This document shows, piece by piece, positions 16,479 through 24,370 of a DNA stretch of 64,000 bases. Origin of the DNA: 4572-123 sp002084545 (GTDB taxonomy: Bacteria; Desulfobacterota; Desulfobacteria; Desulfobacterales; 4572-123); NCBI GenBank assembly GCA_029939715.1, contig JAOZSJ010000002.1, positions 1-64,000 on the forward strand, in the 5' to 3' direction. The notes below the pieces were generated by a model. That model made no database searches. It saw only the letters and a program-made list of their open reading frames with translations, and was not told where the DNA came from. The position numbers and the translations under genes were made by a program. Position 1 is the first letter of the stretch. Every line of letters begins with the position of its first letter.

Positions 16479-17003
16479 TCATTTTTGAGAAATTTTTTCA
16501 ATAATAAGGTTACATATTTCATCTATTGATCTTGAATCGGTGTCAATTGTTAAATTAGCTGCTTCTGTATAATATTGTTTTCTATTTTTAATAGTTATTT
16601 CGATCTCTTCAAGTAAACCTTTAGATGTAAGAGAGGGCCGCTGGTTCTTTGTATTCAGATCTTGGACCATCCTTTTCCGGGTGGTTTCAGCATCGGCGCG
16701 CAACCATACAAGAATACCGTTTTTTTTCATTTCCGCAACATTGGCAGCATCCAGGACAACCCCTCCTCCTGTAGCTACAACCTGAGATTTTTCCATGCAT
16801 ATCTGTTTTATGATCTGCTTTTCCAATTTGCGAAAATATTGCCAGCCCCGATCTTCCACTATTTCGGCAATGGATTCATCGAAAGTTTCGACTATCATGC
16901 AATCACTGTCAAGAAAGCTCTTTTTCATCCGTTGAGCCAGTTTCCGTCCAACAGTAGTTTTACCGCTGCATCGAAACCCTATTAAAAAAATATTCATTTC
17001 CAC
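16479..17003 (-). CDS. aroK: Shikimate kinase
   Basis: This 174-residue kinase phosphorylates shikimate at O-3. The P-loop GFRCSGKTTVGRKLA lies at about residues 9-23. The shikimate-binding DSD motif (about 33), the RKLEKQI segment, the Walker-B-like VATGGGVVL near 78 and the lid Arg region (QRPSL) are present. An in-frame ATG two codons in (residue 3) is an equally plausible start. The gene sits between aroA and aroC, preceded by a 12-bp intercistronic hairpin. Confidence 0.93.
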   Translation of the reverse strand: MEMNIFLIGFRCSGKTTVGRKLAQRMKKSFLDSDCMIVETFDESIAEIVEDRGWQYFRKLEKQIIKQICMEKSQVVATGGGVVLDAANVAEMKKNGILVWLRADAETTRKRMVQDLNTKNQRPSLTSKGLLEEIEITIKNRKQYYTEAANLTIDTDSRSIDEICNLIIEKISQK

Positions 17004-17017
17004 ACCAGGTAGTGATT

Positions 17018-17050
17018 TAAACTCAGGATCACAAAAAAATCCTGAGTTTA
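17018..17050 (-). repeat. Intercistronic hairpin between aroA and aroK
   Basis: TAAACTCAGGAT at 17018-17029 and ATCCTGAGTTTA at 17039-17050 are perfect complements with a 9-base loop. On the transcribed strand the loop holds a T-run but none follows the stem. It is therefore more like an mRNA-stability or processing hairpin than a terminator. Confidence 0.75.
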
Positions 17051-17054
17051 TATA

Positions 17055-18323
17055 TTATACTTCAATTCCCATTTGGTTGAAAACATTCCAGAATTGGGGG
17101 AAAGATTTTTCAACACACCTTTCATTGCAAATAAAAATACCTGGAATATTTAATCCTGCCAGTGCAAAACTCATGGCAATCCGGTGATCATCATAGGTTT
17201 TAATTTTTGCGCCATGGGGTATCCCGCCATGAATCTCCATTCCATCATCACGGCAAAGAGCCTTGATTCCCATTTTTTCAAGTTCGTTAACCACCGCACC
17301 AATGCGATCACTCTCCTTGACCCTTAAATGAGCTACATTGCGGATTCGCGTTGTGCCTTTTGCAAAAGCTGCAACTACCGCCAGTGTCGGAACCAGATCG
17401 GGCATGTCTCCCATATCAACATCAACGCCTGCAAGCAGGGGCGGGCCGACAACCTTTATACCGTCATTTCTTTTAATTACCGAACAGCCCATTTTTTCCA
17501 GCAGTTCCACAAATCTTATGTCACCCTGGCGGGAATCGGCATTAATTCCACGGACGGTGACAGATGCACCGGTTATGGCCGCAGCGGCCCAGAAATAACC
17601 CGCCTGGGAGCAATCCGGTTCAACAGCATACCGGCCGGCTCGAAATACCTGGCCGCCCTTAACGGCAAATAAGTCGTACCCGCTGCGCTGCACTTCAATC
17701 CCCATTCGCTGCATGACGTCCACAGTCATGTCAATATAAGGCTTTGAAACCGGGCCATTTGTAACTTTGATTTCAATACCCCGTATTGTGTAAGGAGCGA
17801 TCAGCAGCAACGCGGAAAGATACTGACTGCTGGTGCCGCAGTTCAACTCAATTTTTCCGCCGGTCACACGCATTCCGGTAACTTTGACCGGGGGACAGCC
17901 ATTTTGGTTGACCGATATTGCGTTGACCTCGATCTGATGCAATCCATCCAGCAGATCCTGCAATGGCCTCTCATGCATCCTCTTGGTGCCGGACAGGAGA
18001 TATTCACCTTGCCCGATGGCTGCCAAGGCAGTAATCAAGCGCATGGATGTTCCGGAATTTCCCAGAAACAACGGCGCACGGCAGCTTTCCAGACATCCGT
18101 TGGTACCGGATACGACAAACCGATCCTGCAGGTTCTCGATTTGCGTTCCCATCTTTTTCAATGCATTCAGAGTCAGGAGAGTGTCGTCACTGACAAGACC
18201 GTTTTCTATGGTACTGATACCGTCTGCCAGGGCGGCGGCAACCAGAATCCTGTGTGTATAACTTTTAGATCCGGGTACTATTGCCGCATATCTTTCAATT
18301 TTTTTCGGTTTAATTTCAATCAT
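17055..18323 (-). CDS. aroA: 3-phosphoshikimate 1-carboxyvinyltransferase (EPSP synthase)
   Basis: This 422-residue enzyme joins shikimate-3-phosphate and phosphoenolpyruvate. Key motifs are PGSKSYTHR near residue 15, LGNSGTSMRLITALAA near 85 (the GNSGTxxR PEP loop), SSQYLSALLL near 165, and the C-terminal RVKESDRI and DDHRIAM. The start at 18323 is supported by AGAGG 5 bases upstream. A longer frame to 18452 would run into aroE and is rejected. The loop reads GNSGTSMR, where class I (glyphosate-sensitive) enzymes have GNAGTxxR. Confidence 0.95.
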   Translation of the reverse strand: MIEIKPKKIERYAAIVPGSKSYTHRILVAAALADGISTIENGLVSDDTLLTLNALKKMGTQIENLQDRFVVSGTNGCLESCRAPLFLGNSGTSMRLITALAAIGQGEYLLSGTKRMHERPLQDLLDGLHQIEVNAISVNQNGCPPVKVTGMRVTGGKIELNCGTSSQYLSALLLIAPYTIRGIEIKVTNGPVSKPYIDMTVDVMQRMGIEVQRSGYDLFAVKGGQVFRAGRYAVEPDCSQAGYFWAAAAITGASVTVRGINADSRQGDIRFVELLEKMGCSVIKRNDGIKVVGPPLLAGVDVDMGDMPDLVPTLAVVAAFAKGTTRIRNVAHLRVKESDRIGAVVNELEKMGIKALCRDDGMEIHGGIPHGAKIKTYDDHRIAMSFALAGLNIPGIFICNERCVEKSFPQFWNVFNQMGIEV

Positions 18324-18345
18324 GGTAACCTCTAAAAAAATCGGT

Positions 18346-19161
18346 TTAATCAATAGCCGACCGGCGGTGTTTTTGTAATGCCCCGCGAACGATCCGAGCC
18401 ATAACATCAAGGGGTGCTTTTTGGCCGGTCCACAGTTCAAACTGCCGGGCACCCTGATTTACAAACATGGAAACACCGTCTATTGTGGTACAGCCCTTTT
18501 TTCCGGCCTCAATAAGCAGACGGGTATTCAATGGATTGTAAACAATGTCCATGATAACCATATTTTTTTCAAACCAGGTGGCTTTTACCGGCATGGCTTC
18601 TGTGTTCGGTGCCATACCCACGGAAGTTGTATTGATCATTATTTCCCATTGCGGTTTTCGATATTCAGCAACGGGTATAAATTCCCCTCCCAGATCGGCC
18701 GCAAGTTTCTCACCTCTTTTATGTGTGCGATTGGCAATCGTAAGCTTGCCGCCTTCTGAATTAATGCCGAAACCAATGGCACGGGCCGCTCCGCCTGCTC
18801 CTATTATAAGTATTTTTTTTCCGGCTATCGAAGTTTTCTCCTTCAGAGCATTCATTGCTCCGATCCAGTCGGAGTTAAATCCTTTTAAAAATCCGCCCCT
18901 GTTAAGTACTGTATTTACGGCACCGATTCGCAAGGCCATCTCATCGATTTCATCCAGATATTTCATGATTTCAATCTTATGGGGAATGGTGATACTGGCC
19001 CCTCTGACACCCAGAGCCCTGATACCAGTCACGGCCCCCCGGATGTTTTTTACGTTCATTGCGACATAAATACCGTTATAACCGGTTTCGGCAAAGGCCC
19101 GGTTATGCATGACGGGACTCAGGCTGTGTGCCACGGGATCACCGATTACGCCAAAAAGCAA
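18346..19161 (-). CDS. aroE: Shikimate dehydrogenase
   Basis: This NADPH-dependent reductase makes shikimate from 3-dehydroshikimate. The substrate-binding GDPVAHSLSPVMHN is near residue 7, and ITIPHKIEI (catalytic Lys) near 60. GAVNTV and NSDWIGA follow, and the nucleotide-binding GAGGAARAIGF is near 122. The frame opens with TTG at 19161, but the only good ribosome site (AGGAGG, 19185-19190) is 23 bases further upstream. It lies 8 bases before an in-frame ATC at 19174-19176. The real protein may begin there (five extra residues, DSDT-type N-terminus). First structural gene after the attenuator. Confidence 0.93.
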   Translation of the reverse strand: MLFGVIGDPVAHSLSPVMHNRAFAETGYNGIYVAMNVKNIRGAVTGIRALGVRGASITIPHKIEIMKYLDEIDEMALRIGAVNTVLNRGGFLKGFNSDWIGAMNALKEKTSIAGKKILIIGAGGAARAIGFGINSEGGKLTIANRTHKRGEKLAADLGGEFIPVAEYRKPQWEIMINTTSVGMAPNTEAMPVKATWFEKNMVIMDIVYNPLNTRLLIEAGKKGCTTIDGVSMFVNQGARQFELWTGQKAPLDVMARIVRGALQKHRRSAID

Positions 19162-19222
19162 AGTATCTGAATCGATTTTGTCTGCCTCCTTTTTAATACC
19201 CCTGTTCCTGTTAAGCAGACGG

Positions 19223-19253
19223 CACGATAAAAGCCGCGGCAGCTTTTATCGTG
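19223..19253 (-). repeat. 12-bp hairpin between attenuator terminator and aroE
   Basis: CACGATAAAAGC at 19223-19234 pairs perfectly with GCTTTTATCGTG at 19242-19253 around a 7-base loop. It lies in the leader RNA after the terminator and before the aroE ribosome site. No T-run follows. It may stabilise the read-through transcript or take part in alternative pairing. Confidence 0.7.
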
Positions 19254-19271
19254 TTCCGCCGTTTGTTAAAT

Positions 19272-19308
19272 AAAAAAAGCCGCGGGCTTTTGGTCTGCCC
19301 GCGGCTTT
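19272..19308 (-). terminator. Attenuator terminator of the aro operon
   Basis: On the minus strand AAAGCCGCGGGC (19308-19297) pairs perfectly with GCCCGCGGCTTT (19287-19276) around a 9-base loop. A T-run follows (19278-19272). It lies about 30 bases after the leader-peptide stop and about 110 bases before aroE, on the same strand. An alternative upstream helix could compete for its 5' arm: GCCCG at 19356-19352 with 19301-19297, CGG at 19349-19347 with 19304-19302, and GGTGC at 19346-19342 with 19314-19310. Confidence 0.88.
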
Positions 19309-19336
19309 TGGTGCATTTGAATAAGTTAAAGCTTCC

Positions 19337-19417
19337 TCAACGCACCCCGGCCGGGCCGGTGCCATAATAATAGTACCGGCAGTAACCAAAATAGAAGTTA
19401 AATTTATTGGATGTCAT
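19337..19417 (-). CDS. Tyr/Phe-rich leader peptide of the aro operon attenuator
   Basis: This 26-codon open frame (ATG at 19417, TGA at 19339-19337) begins MTSNKFNFYFGY. It contains three Phe (residues 6, 8, 10) and six Tyr (9, 12 and a run at 15-18), so 9 of 26 residues are the end products of the downstream pathway. The Tyr run lies in the loop of a hairpin (GCCGGT at 19380-19375 with ACCGGC at 19360-19355). A perfect intrinsic terminator follows before aroE. This is the architecture of classical ribosome-mediated attenuators such as trpL and pheL. The Shine-Dalgarno is weak (AAAGAC). Confidence 0.85.
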   Translation of the reverse strand: MTSNKFNFYFGYCRYYYYGTGPAGVR

Positions 19418-19450
19418 TTTGATTGGAAGTCTTTGTAACGTGAATTTTTA

Positions 19451-19480
19451 ATTATAGATAGTAAGTAAAAACTAATGTAA
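19451..19480 (-). promoter_or_regulatory. Probable promoter of the aro leader
   Basis: On the minus strand a perfect TATAAT (19456-19451) lies 33 bases before the leader ATG, with a weak TTACAT (19480-19475) 18 bases upstream. A better TTGACA (19490-19485) is too far (28 bases) to serve this -10 box. A 9-base tandem repeat, ACTAATGTA then ACTAATGTC on the plus strand at 19471-19488, overlaps the -35 area and could be an operator. Confidence 0.5.
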
Positions 19481-19575
19481 CTAATGTCAAGCTTTATTTC
19501 CCCGGCACTGCAAGCCGGTTGTTGCGAATATTATTGCCGCCACTTCATCTCGTGGAGGTTATAAGTTTATATTTC

Positions 19576-19604
19576 TTGACACTTTAGTGGATTTTTTTTA
19601 TCTT
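19576..19604 (+). promoter_or_regulatory. Probable promoter of the membrane cyclase gene
   Basis: TTGACA at 19576-19581, a 17-base spacer and TATCTT at 19599-19604. The implied transcription start (about 19611) falls after the GTG at 19609, supporting the later GTG at 19672 as start of translation. Confidence 0.5.
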
Positions 19605-19671
19605 TCGCGTGTCTGGGATAGTTCCCGCCGGCAACCTGTTCAAGCTAACGATTATCCGACAGAGAGGTTGT

Positions 19672-21624
19672 GTGAAAAAAATAAAAACGTTTGTATTGAA
19701 TAATTTTGAAATGATCGCCATTGCAGTCATTCTGGCAACTTTCTTTTTTTTCAATTACCACATTCGCACTCAAACCACCTTTTTATATTTTTATTTTTTA
19801 CCGGTTATGATGGCCGGCTATTTTCTGGGACCTCGCAGCACTATTACGATATCCCTTTTATGTGTAGCAGTAGTTGTTTTATACAGCATCTGGTCACCCG
19901 GCCTTGATACGATAGTTAACAGCAGAATGAACTTTTATCTGCATATCATGATATGGGCCGGGTTCCTGATTCTTGCCGGTTTTGCCATCAGCAAAACCGG
20001 TCATTTCAAACAACAGCTCCTGCTGCACCGAAAAAAGCTGGCCCGGGCCGACAACATAATAGGAGATTACAAAAAAAAATTCGACGATAAACTCAAAAAA
20101 CGCACCGAAGAGCTTGAAAAATCAAGCCAATCCATTAAATCGCTGAAACTCAAGTTAGAAAAAACACTCTATTCGACCATGGATGCCGAAGTAGCAAAAC
20201 TGTTAATCGACGGTCGCCTGCGCAATGAAAAACGTAAAATAAGTGTCATGTTTTCCGATCTTGTCGGTTTTACCGGTTATTCGGAGGATCGCAGCCCCGA
20301 AATTGTTGTCCAGGATCTAAACAACTATTTAAGCTGTATGGAACCGGTCATGCTTGATTATCACGCACACATCGACAAATATCTCGGGGATGGCATCATG
20401 TGCGAATTCGGAGCCCCCCTGGATTATGAAAACTACAAACTGCTTGCCGTTATGGCGGCAATCAAAATGCAGGAAAAACTCATCCGCCTTGATTTTCCCT
20501 GGCAAATGCGCATCGGCATTGCATCCGGCCCCGTGATCATGGGGATCATCGGCTCCCGTCGTCAGGCCTACACGACCATTGGCGATGTGGTCAACCTGGC
20601 CTCGCGTATTGAAAAAACATGTTCCCCGGGATCGGTTTTGATTGATGAGTTTACCCGCCAAGGCGTTGACCGCTTTATTGATGTCCGCCTTAAAAAGGAT
20701 ATATCTCAGTTTGAAAATCTTGATGAAAAAGTTGAGGCCCGCCTTGATGAAATGCACCGCAAACTTAATCTCGCCACAAACGCGGATGCGCGGGCAGATC
20801 TCTTCCATGAAATCGGCCGACTGCACATGTCTTTAAACGAGCCTCACGATGCCATGCATTATTTTGAACAGGCACTGCTCATGAGGCCGGAAAACATAGA
20901 ACTTAAAGTAGCTTTTGCCGAAGCCACCATAAAACGGGATGAAACCGACAGGATCAAGGTCAGGGGGCGAAAAAAACGAATAGGCGCATATGAGGTGATC
21001 GGCATCAAGGATGTCCTGCTGGATCATGAAAAATTCCCAGCCTCCTTTCTGGGCAGGTATCCCCATGTGGAAGAACTTATTGAAATGCCGCTGGACATCA
21101 TCATGCCGGTGGAGGCTCTGGATGGATGTATCGGGCATTCCAAGGTTGTCGCTCTGCTCTCCTATGCTGTTGCAACCGAACTGGGAATATCCGAAAAAGA
21201 AAAAAAAGAGATTCTAAACAGCGGTTTTGTAGCGGATATCGGGAAAAAACACATCCCCCATCATCTTCTCAATCGTATGGGCAGTCTTAACTCTGATCAG
21301 ATTAAGATAGTGCAGGGGCACTCCACCGAAGGCGTCAAAATACTTGAAGATCTGGGCTATACTTCGAAACTGATGCTGAAAATCATACGCCACAGTCATG
21401 AGAACTATAATGGTTCCGGATATCCGGATGGACTGCGGAAAGATGATATACCGCTGGGATCAAGAATTATTGCGGTGGTAGACACATATGATGCATTGTC
21501 ATCATGGCGTCCTTACCGCGAGAAATGGGACCGGCATGCGACACTGGAAGAATTGCTGAAATGCGTGGACAAAGGACTTTTTGATCCCAGAGTTGTAAAT
21601 GCCCTTGTCAAGGTAATGGAGTGA
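19672..21624 (+). CDS. Membrane class III nucleotidyl cyclase with TPR and degenerate HD-GYP domain
   Basis: This protein of about 650 residues has three or four N-terminal membrane helices (to about residue 120) and a coiled-coil linker (130-180). The cyclase domain (about 185-345) has metal aspartates in FSDLVGF and KYLGDG and the Asn/Arg pair in VVNLASR, so it is probably active. A TPR-like stretch follows (about 370-420), then a C-terminal HD-GYP-like domain (about 485-645). In the last domain the HD signature reads VADIGKK and the HHExxDG motif reads SHENYNG, while SGYPDGL is kept. It therefore probably lacks phosphodiesterase activity. The GTG start is supported by GAGAGG 4 bases upstream and by the promoter position. 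Confidence 0.82.
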   Translation: MKKIKTFVLNNFEMIAIAVILATFFFFNYHIRTQTTFLYFYFLPVMMAGYFLGPRSTITISLLCVAVVVLYSIWSPGLDTIVNSRMNFYLHIMIWAGFLILAGFAISKTGHFKQQLLLHRKKLARADNIIGDYKKKFDDKLKKRTEELEKSSQSIKSLKLKLEKTLYSTMDAEVAKLLIDGRLRNEKRKISVMFSDLVGFTGYSEDRSPEIVVQDLNNYLSCMEPVMLDYHAHIDKYLGDGIMCEFGAPLDYENYKLLAVMAAIKMQEKLIRLDFPWQMRIGIASGPVIMGIIGSRRQAYTTIGDVVNLASRIEKTCSPGSVLIDEFTRQGVDRFIDVRLKKDISQFENLDEKVEARLDEMHRKLNLATNADARADLFHEIGRLHMSLNEPHDAMHYFEQALLMRPENIELKVAFAEATIKRDETDRIKVRGRKKRIGAYEVIGIKDVLLDHEKFPASFLGRYPHVEELIEMPLDIIMPVEALDGCIGHSKVVALLSYAVATELGISEKEKKEILNSGFVADIGKKHIPHHLLNRMGSLNSDQIKIVQGHSTEGVKILEDLGYTSKLMLKIIRHSHENYNGSGYPDGLRKDDIPLGSRIIAVVDTYDALSSWRPYREKWDRHATLEELLKCVDKGLFDPRVVNALVKVME

Positions 21625-21654
21625 TCATTAACCCGCTCTTATCCGGAGGTTAAA

Positions 21655-23274
21655 ATGCAGCCAGAAAAACTCCCGGCCTGGAAACAACTATCAAGGCATG
21701 CCGAGATTATTGCCCGTCCTGAAAATCATCTAAAACACCTTATCCTGGGAGATAGCCGTATAAAAAAATTTTCAGCCGCCGGCGCGGGCGTTTTTTTTGA
21801 CTATTCCCGTCAGCGGCTTGATTCAAAGGCCCTTTCTCTCCTGTTTGAACTGGCAAAAGAAGCAGAACCGTTAAAAAAATTCAATGATATGGTTGCAGGG
21901 CGGAATGTAAATAATACGGAAAACAGAGCCGCTCTGCACACGGCCGCTCGATCTTTTGCCGAAACATCCGTGTTTGTGGACGGCAGGGATGTGATGCCGG
22001 AAATTAAGGCTGTGCGTGAAAAAATTAAAAATTTTACATCCAGGGTCCTTTCAGGCGAAATCACCGGATCAAGCGGAAAGCCTTTTAAGCATGCGGTGGT
22101 TATCGGAATCGGAGGTTCTTGTCTTGGTGCTGAATTTGTTTCCACGGCAATGCGGGAACTGGCACTGAATAAGATTGATCTGCATTATCTTTCCAACGTG
22201 GATATTCATAATTTCGGAGCTATAGCGGAGGCCATTGATCCTGAAACTACTCTCTGGATTGTTATTTCCAAAAGTTTTACAACCGCTGAAACCATGGCCA
22301 ATGCTTCCCAGGCCCGTGCGTTTATGCAAAAGCAGGGCCTCGATCCCGCCGGGCATTTTATAAGTGTTACCGGTAAAGGCAGCCCCGGGGATGATCCCAA
22401 AGCTCCGGTACTTGAATCATTTCACATGTTTGATTTTATCGGCGGCCGGTACAGCGTCACTTCGGCAGTCGGCGGCGTGCCTTTAAGCCTCTATCTGGGC
22501 TATGAAAACTTTGAGGAATTTCTCAAGGGAGCCCAGGAGATGGATATCCATGCCGCTACGGCAAAACCGGAAACAAATCTACCTCTCACAGCGGCCCTTA
22601 TCTCGGTATGGAATAATAATTTTCTAAATTATCCGGTCCAGGCAATCATCCCTTATGCCGCACCCCTGGCCAGGCTGGCCGCCCATATCCAGCAGCTTAA
22701 CATGGAAAGCAACGGTAAATATGTCGACCGTGAGGGGAATTTTCTAGAAAAAAATTCCGGCGTTATTGTCTTCGGAGAGCCCGGCACCAATGCCCAGCAT
22801 TCTTTTTTTCAACTGGCTCATCAGGGTCGGGGGTTTCCCATTGACTTTATCGGTGTTGTAACTCCGGGCTACCCGCAATATCAGAATCAATCCCAGGGCG
22901 TCACCAACCACCAGGAACTCTGGAGCAACCTGATTGCACAGCCCATGGCCCTGGCAAAGGGGAAAGACGACAGCGTCAGGGCAAAGTATTTTCCCGGCAA
23001 CCGGCCTTCATCAACAATTATTATAAACGATCTCGGGCCGCGAAACATCGGCAGATTGTTGTCTTTTTATGAAGCCCGCACCGTATTCGAGGCATTTATA
23101 TGGGAGATCAACCCCTTTGATCAGTTTGGTGTTGAACTTGGTAAAACCATGGCGTCAAAAATCCGCAACACCATGGCCGCCCGCAACGGGGGTGACGATT
23201 ACCACTGCGAAAAGCTTGATATATTAGATGAATTTTATCTTGATATGTTGTTTTCCGGCAAAATTCCCGAATAA
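21655..23274 (+). CDS. pgi: Glucose-6-phosphate isomerase
   Basis: This 539-residue glycolytic/gluconeogenic enzyme interconverts glucose-6-phosphate and fructose-6-phosphate. Phosphate-binding SKSFTTAET lies near residue 205. The catalytic region includes GGRYSVTSAVG near 262, ESNGKYVDREG near 350 and GTNAQHSFFQLAHQG near 380, with the family Lys in FGVELGKTMA near 495. Length is between the short and long bacterial forms. GGAGG 6 bases before ATG fixes the start. It begins 30 bases after the cyclase stop on the same strand and could be co-transcribed. Confidence 0.95.
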   Translation: MQPEKLPAWKQLSRHAEIIARPENHLKHLILGDSRIKKFSAAGAGVFFDYSRQRLDSKALSLLFELAKEAEPLKKFNDMVAGRNVNNTENRAALHTAARSFAETSVFVDGRDVMPEIKAVREKIKNFTSRVLSGEITGSSGKPFKHAVVIGIGGSCLGAEFVSTAMRELALNKIDLHYLSNVDIHNFGAIAEAIDPETTLWIVISKSFTTAETMANASQARAFMQKQGLDPAGHFISVTGKGSPGDDPKAPVLESFHMFDFIGGRYSVTSAVGGVPLSLYLGYENFEEFLKGAQEMDIHAATAKPETNLPLTAALISVWNNNFLNYPVQAIIPYAAPLARLAAHIQQLNMESNGKYVDREGNFLEKNSGVIVFGEPGTNAQHSFFQLAHQGRGFPIDFIGVVTPGYPQYQNQSQGVTNHQELWSNLIAQPMALAKGKDDSVRAKYFPGNRPSSTIIINDLGPRNIGRLLSFYEARTVFEAFIWEINPFDQFGVELGKTMASKIRNTMAARNGGDDYHCEKLDILDEFYLDMLFSGKIPE

Positions 23275-23293
23275 ACCCCGAACCGTTACCTTT

Positions 23294-24304
23294 TTATCCC
23301 GCAAATCGATAAATAACCGCACCCCAGGTCACTCCCGCCCCCAGACCCAGAAAAAGAAGGGTGCTCCCCTTGCCGATCAGTTTCATTTCAAGAGCTTCGT
23401 CCATGGCCAGCGGAATGGTGGCAGCGGTTGTGTTGCCGTAACGTTGAATGTTATGGAAAACCTTGCCTTTTGGAATATTCATTGTCTTCTGGTAAAACTG
23501 GTTAATGCGCATATTGGCCTGATGCGGAATAAAAAGATCGATATCATCCAGGTTAAGACCCGCTTTTTCAAGTACCTCAATGGTTACTTCGGGAAGTTTT
23601 TTAAGCGCCATTTTAAAAATAAGCTTACCGTCCATTTCAGGATAATGACGTCCCTCATCCAGTATTTTTTCGCTAATTCGGGGATTCAGCATAGATGCAG
23701 GGGCTTCCAGCCAGAGACTTTTGGCAAATTCACCCTGAGCGTGCAAAGATGATGCGAGCACACCCACCTGCTCGTCGGATTCAATCCCTTCTATGCATAC
23801 TGCGGCGGCACCGTCACCGAATATAACGGTAACATCCCGGCCCCTGGTTGTAATATCAAGACCAGTGCTGTGAACTTCCGCGCCTACCAGCAGGATCTTA
23901 TTGTAAAGTCCACTGCGGATAAAGGCGTCGGCGGTGCTCAGGCCGTATAGAAAACCGGTGCACTGCTGGCGGATATCAAGAGCCGGCGTTGATTCTAATC
24001 CAAGTTTGTACTGCAGCAGACAGCCCGAACCCGGAAAATTAACATCCGGGCTTAAAGTTGCAAAAATAATCAGATCAATATCCCCGGCAGTCCAACCTGC
24101 CCGTTTCATGGCGATGAGTGAGGCTTCAAGGCCCAGGTCCGCAGGGCCCGTGCCGCCCTCTTCCTCAACCCAGTGTCTTTGCTCAATTCCGGTACGTTTC
24201 TGTATCCATTCACTGGAGGTATCCATCCACTTTGTAAGATCATTATTGGTTACGATTCGTGGAGGAAGATAACGGCCGGTTCCGGTAATCATGGTTTTTT
24301 TCAT
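23294..24304 (-). CDS. fabH: 3-oxoacyl-ACP synthase III
   Basis: This 336-residue ketosynthase III condenses acetyl-CoA with malonyl-ACP to initiate fatty-acid synthesis. The catalytic triad is present: Cys in DIRQQCTGFLYGL (about 120), His in FIPHQANMRI (about 255) and Asn in RYGNTTAATIP (about 290). The GDGAAAV motif near 175 is also conserved. The gene is not in a fab cluster. It lies downstream of manA on the same strand with 66 bases between, and is convergent with pgi. Confidence 0.92.
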   Translation of the reverse strand: MKKTMITGTGRYLPPRIVTNNDLTKWMDTSSEWIQKRTGIEQRHWVEEEGGTGPADLGLEASLIAMKRAGWTAGDIDLIIFATLSPDVNFPGSGCLLQYKLGLESTPALDIRQQCTGFLYGLSTADAFIRSGLYNKILLVGAEVHSTGLDITTRGRDVTVIFGDGAAAVCIEGIESDEQVGVLASSLHAQGEFAKSLWLEAPASMLNPRISEKILDEGRHYPEMDGKLIFKMALKKLPEVTIEVLEKAGLNLDDIDLFIPHQANMRINQFYQKTMNIPKGKVFHNIQRYGNTTAATIPLAMDEALEMKLIGKGSTLLFLGLGAGVTWGAVIYRFAG

Positions 24305-24370
24305 ATTACTTCCTTTTTCTGTAATTCAGTCAGATATATCGGATCGTATAACACAGTTCATGGGTATATT

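Noticed and set aside
16466..16522. N-terminal extension of aroC to 16522.
   Set aside because: It overlaps aroK, while the later ATG has a ribosome site and the family-typical N-terminus.
19330..19420. T-box riboswitch in the aro leader, because TGGCACCGGC resembles the T-box motif TGGNACCGCG.
   Set aside because: The terminator arms do not pair with this motif, no Stem I or AGTA loop is seen, and the Tyr/Phe-rich ORF explains the region better.
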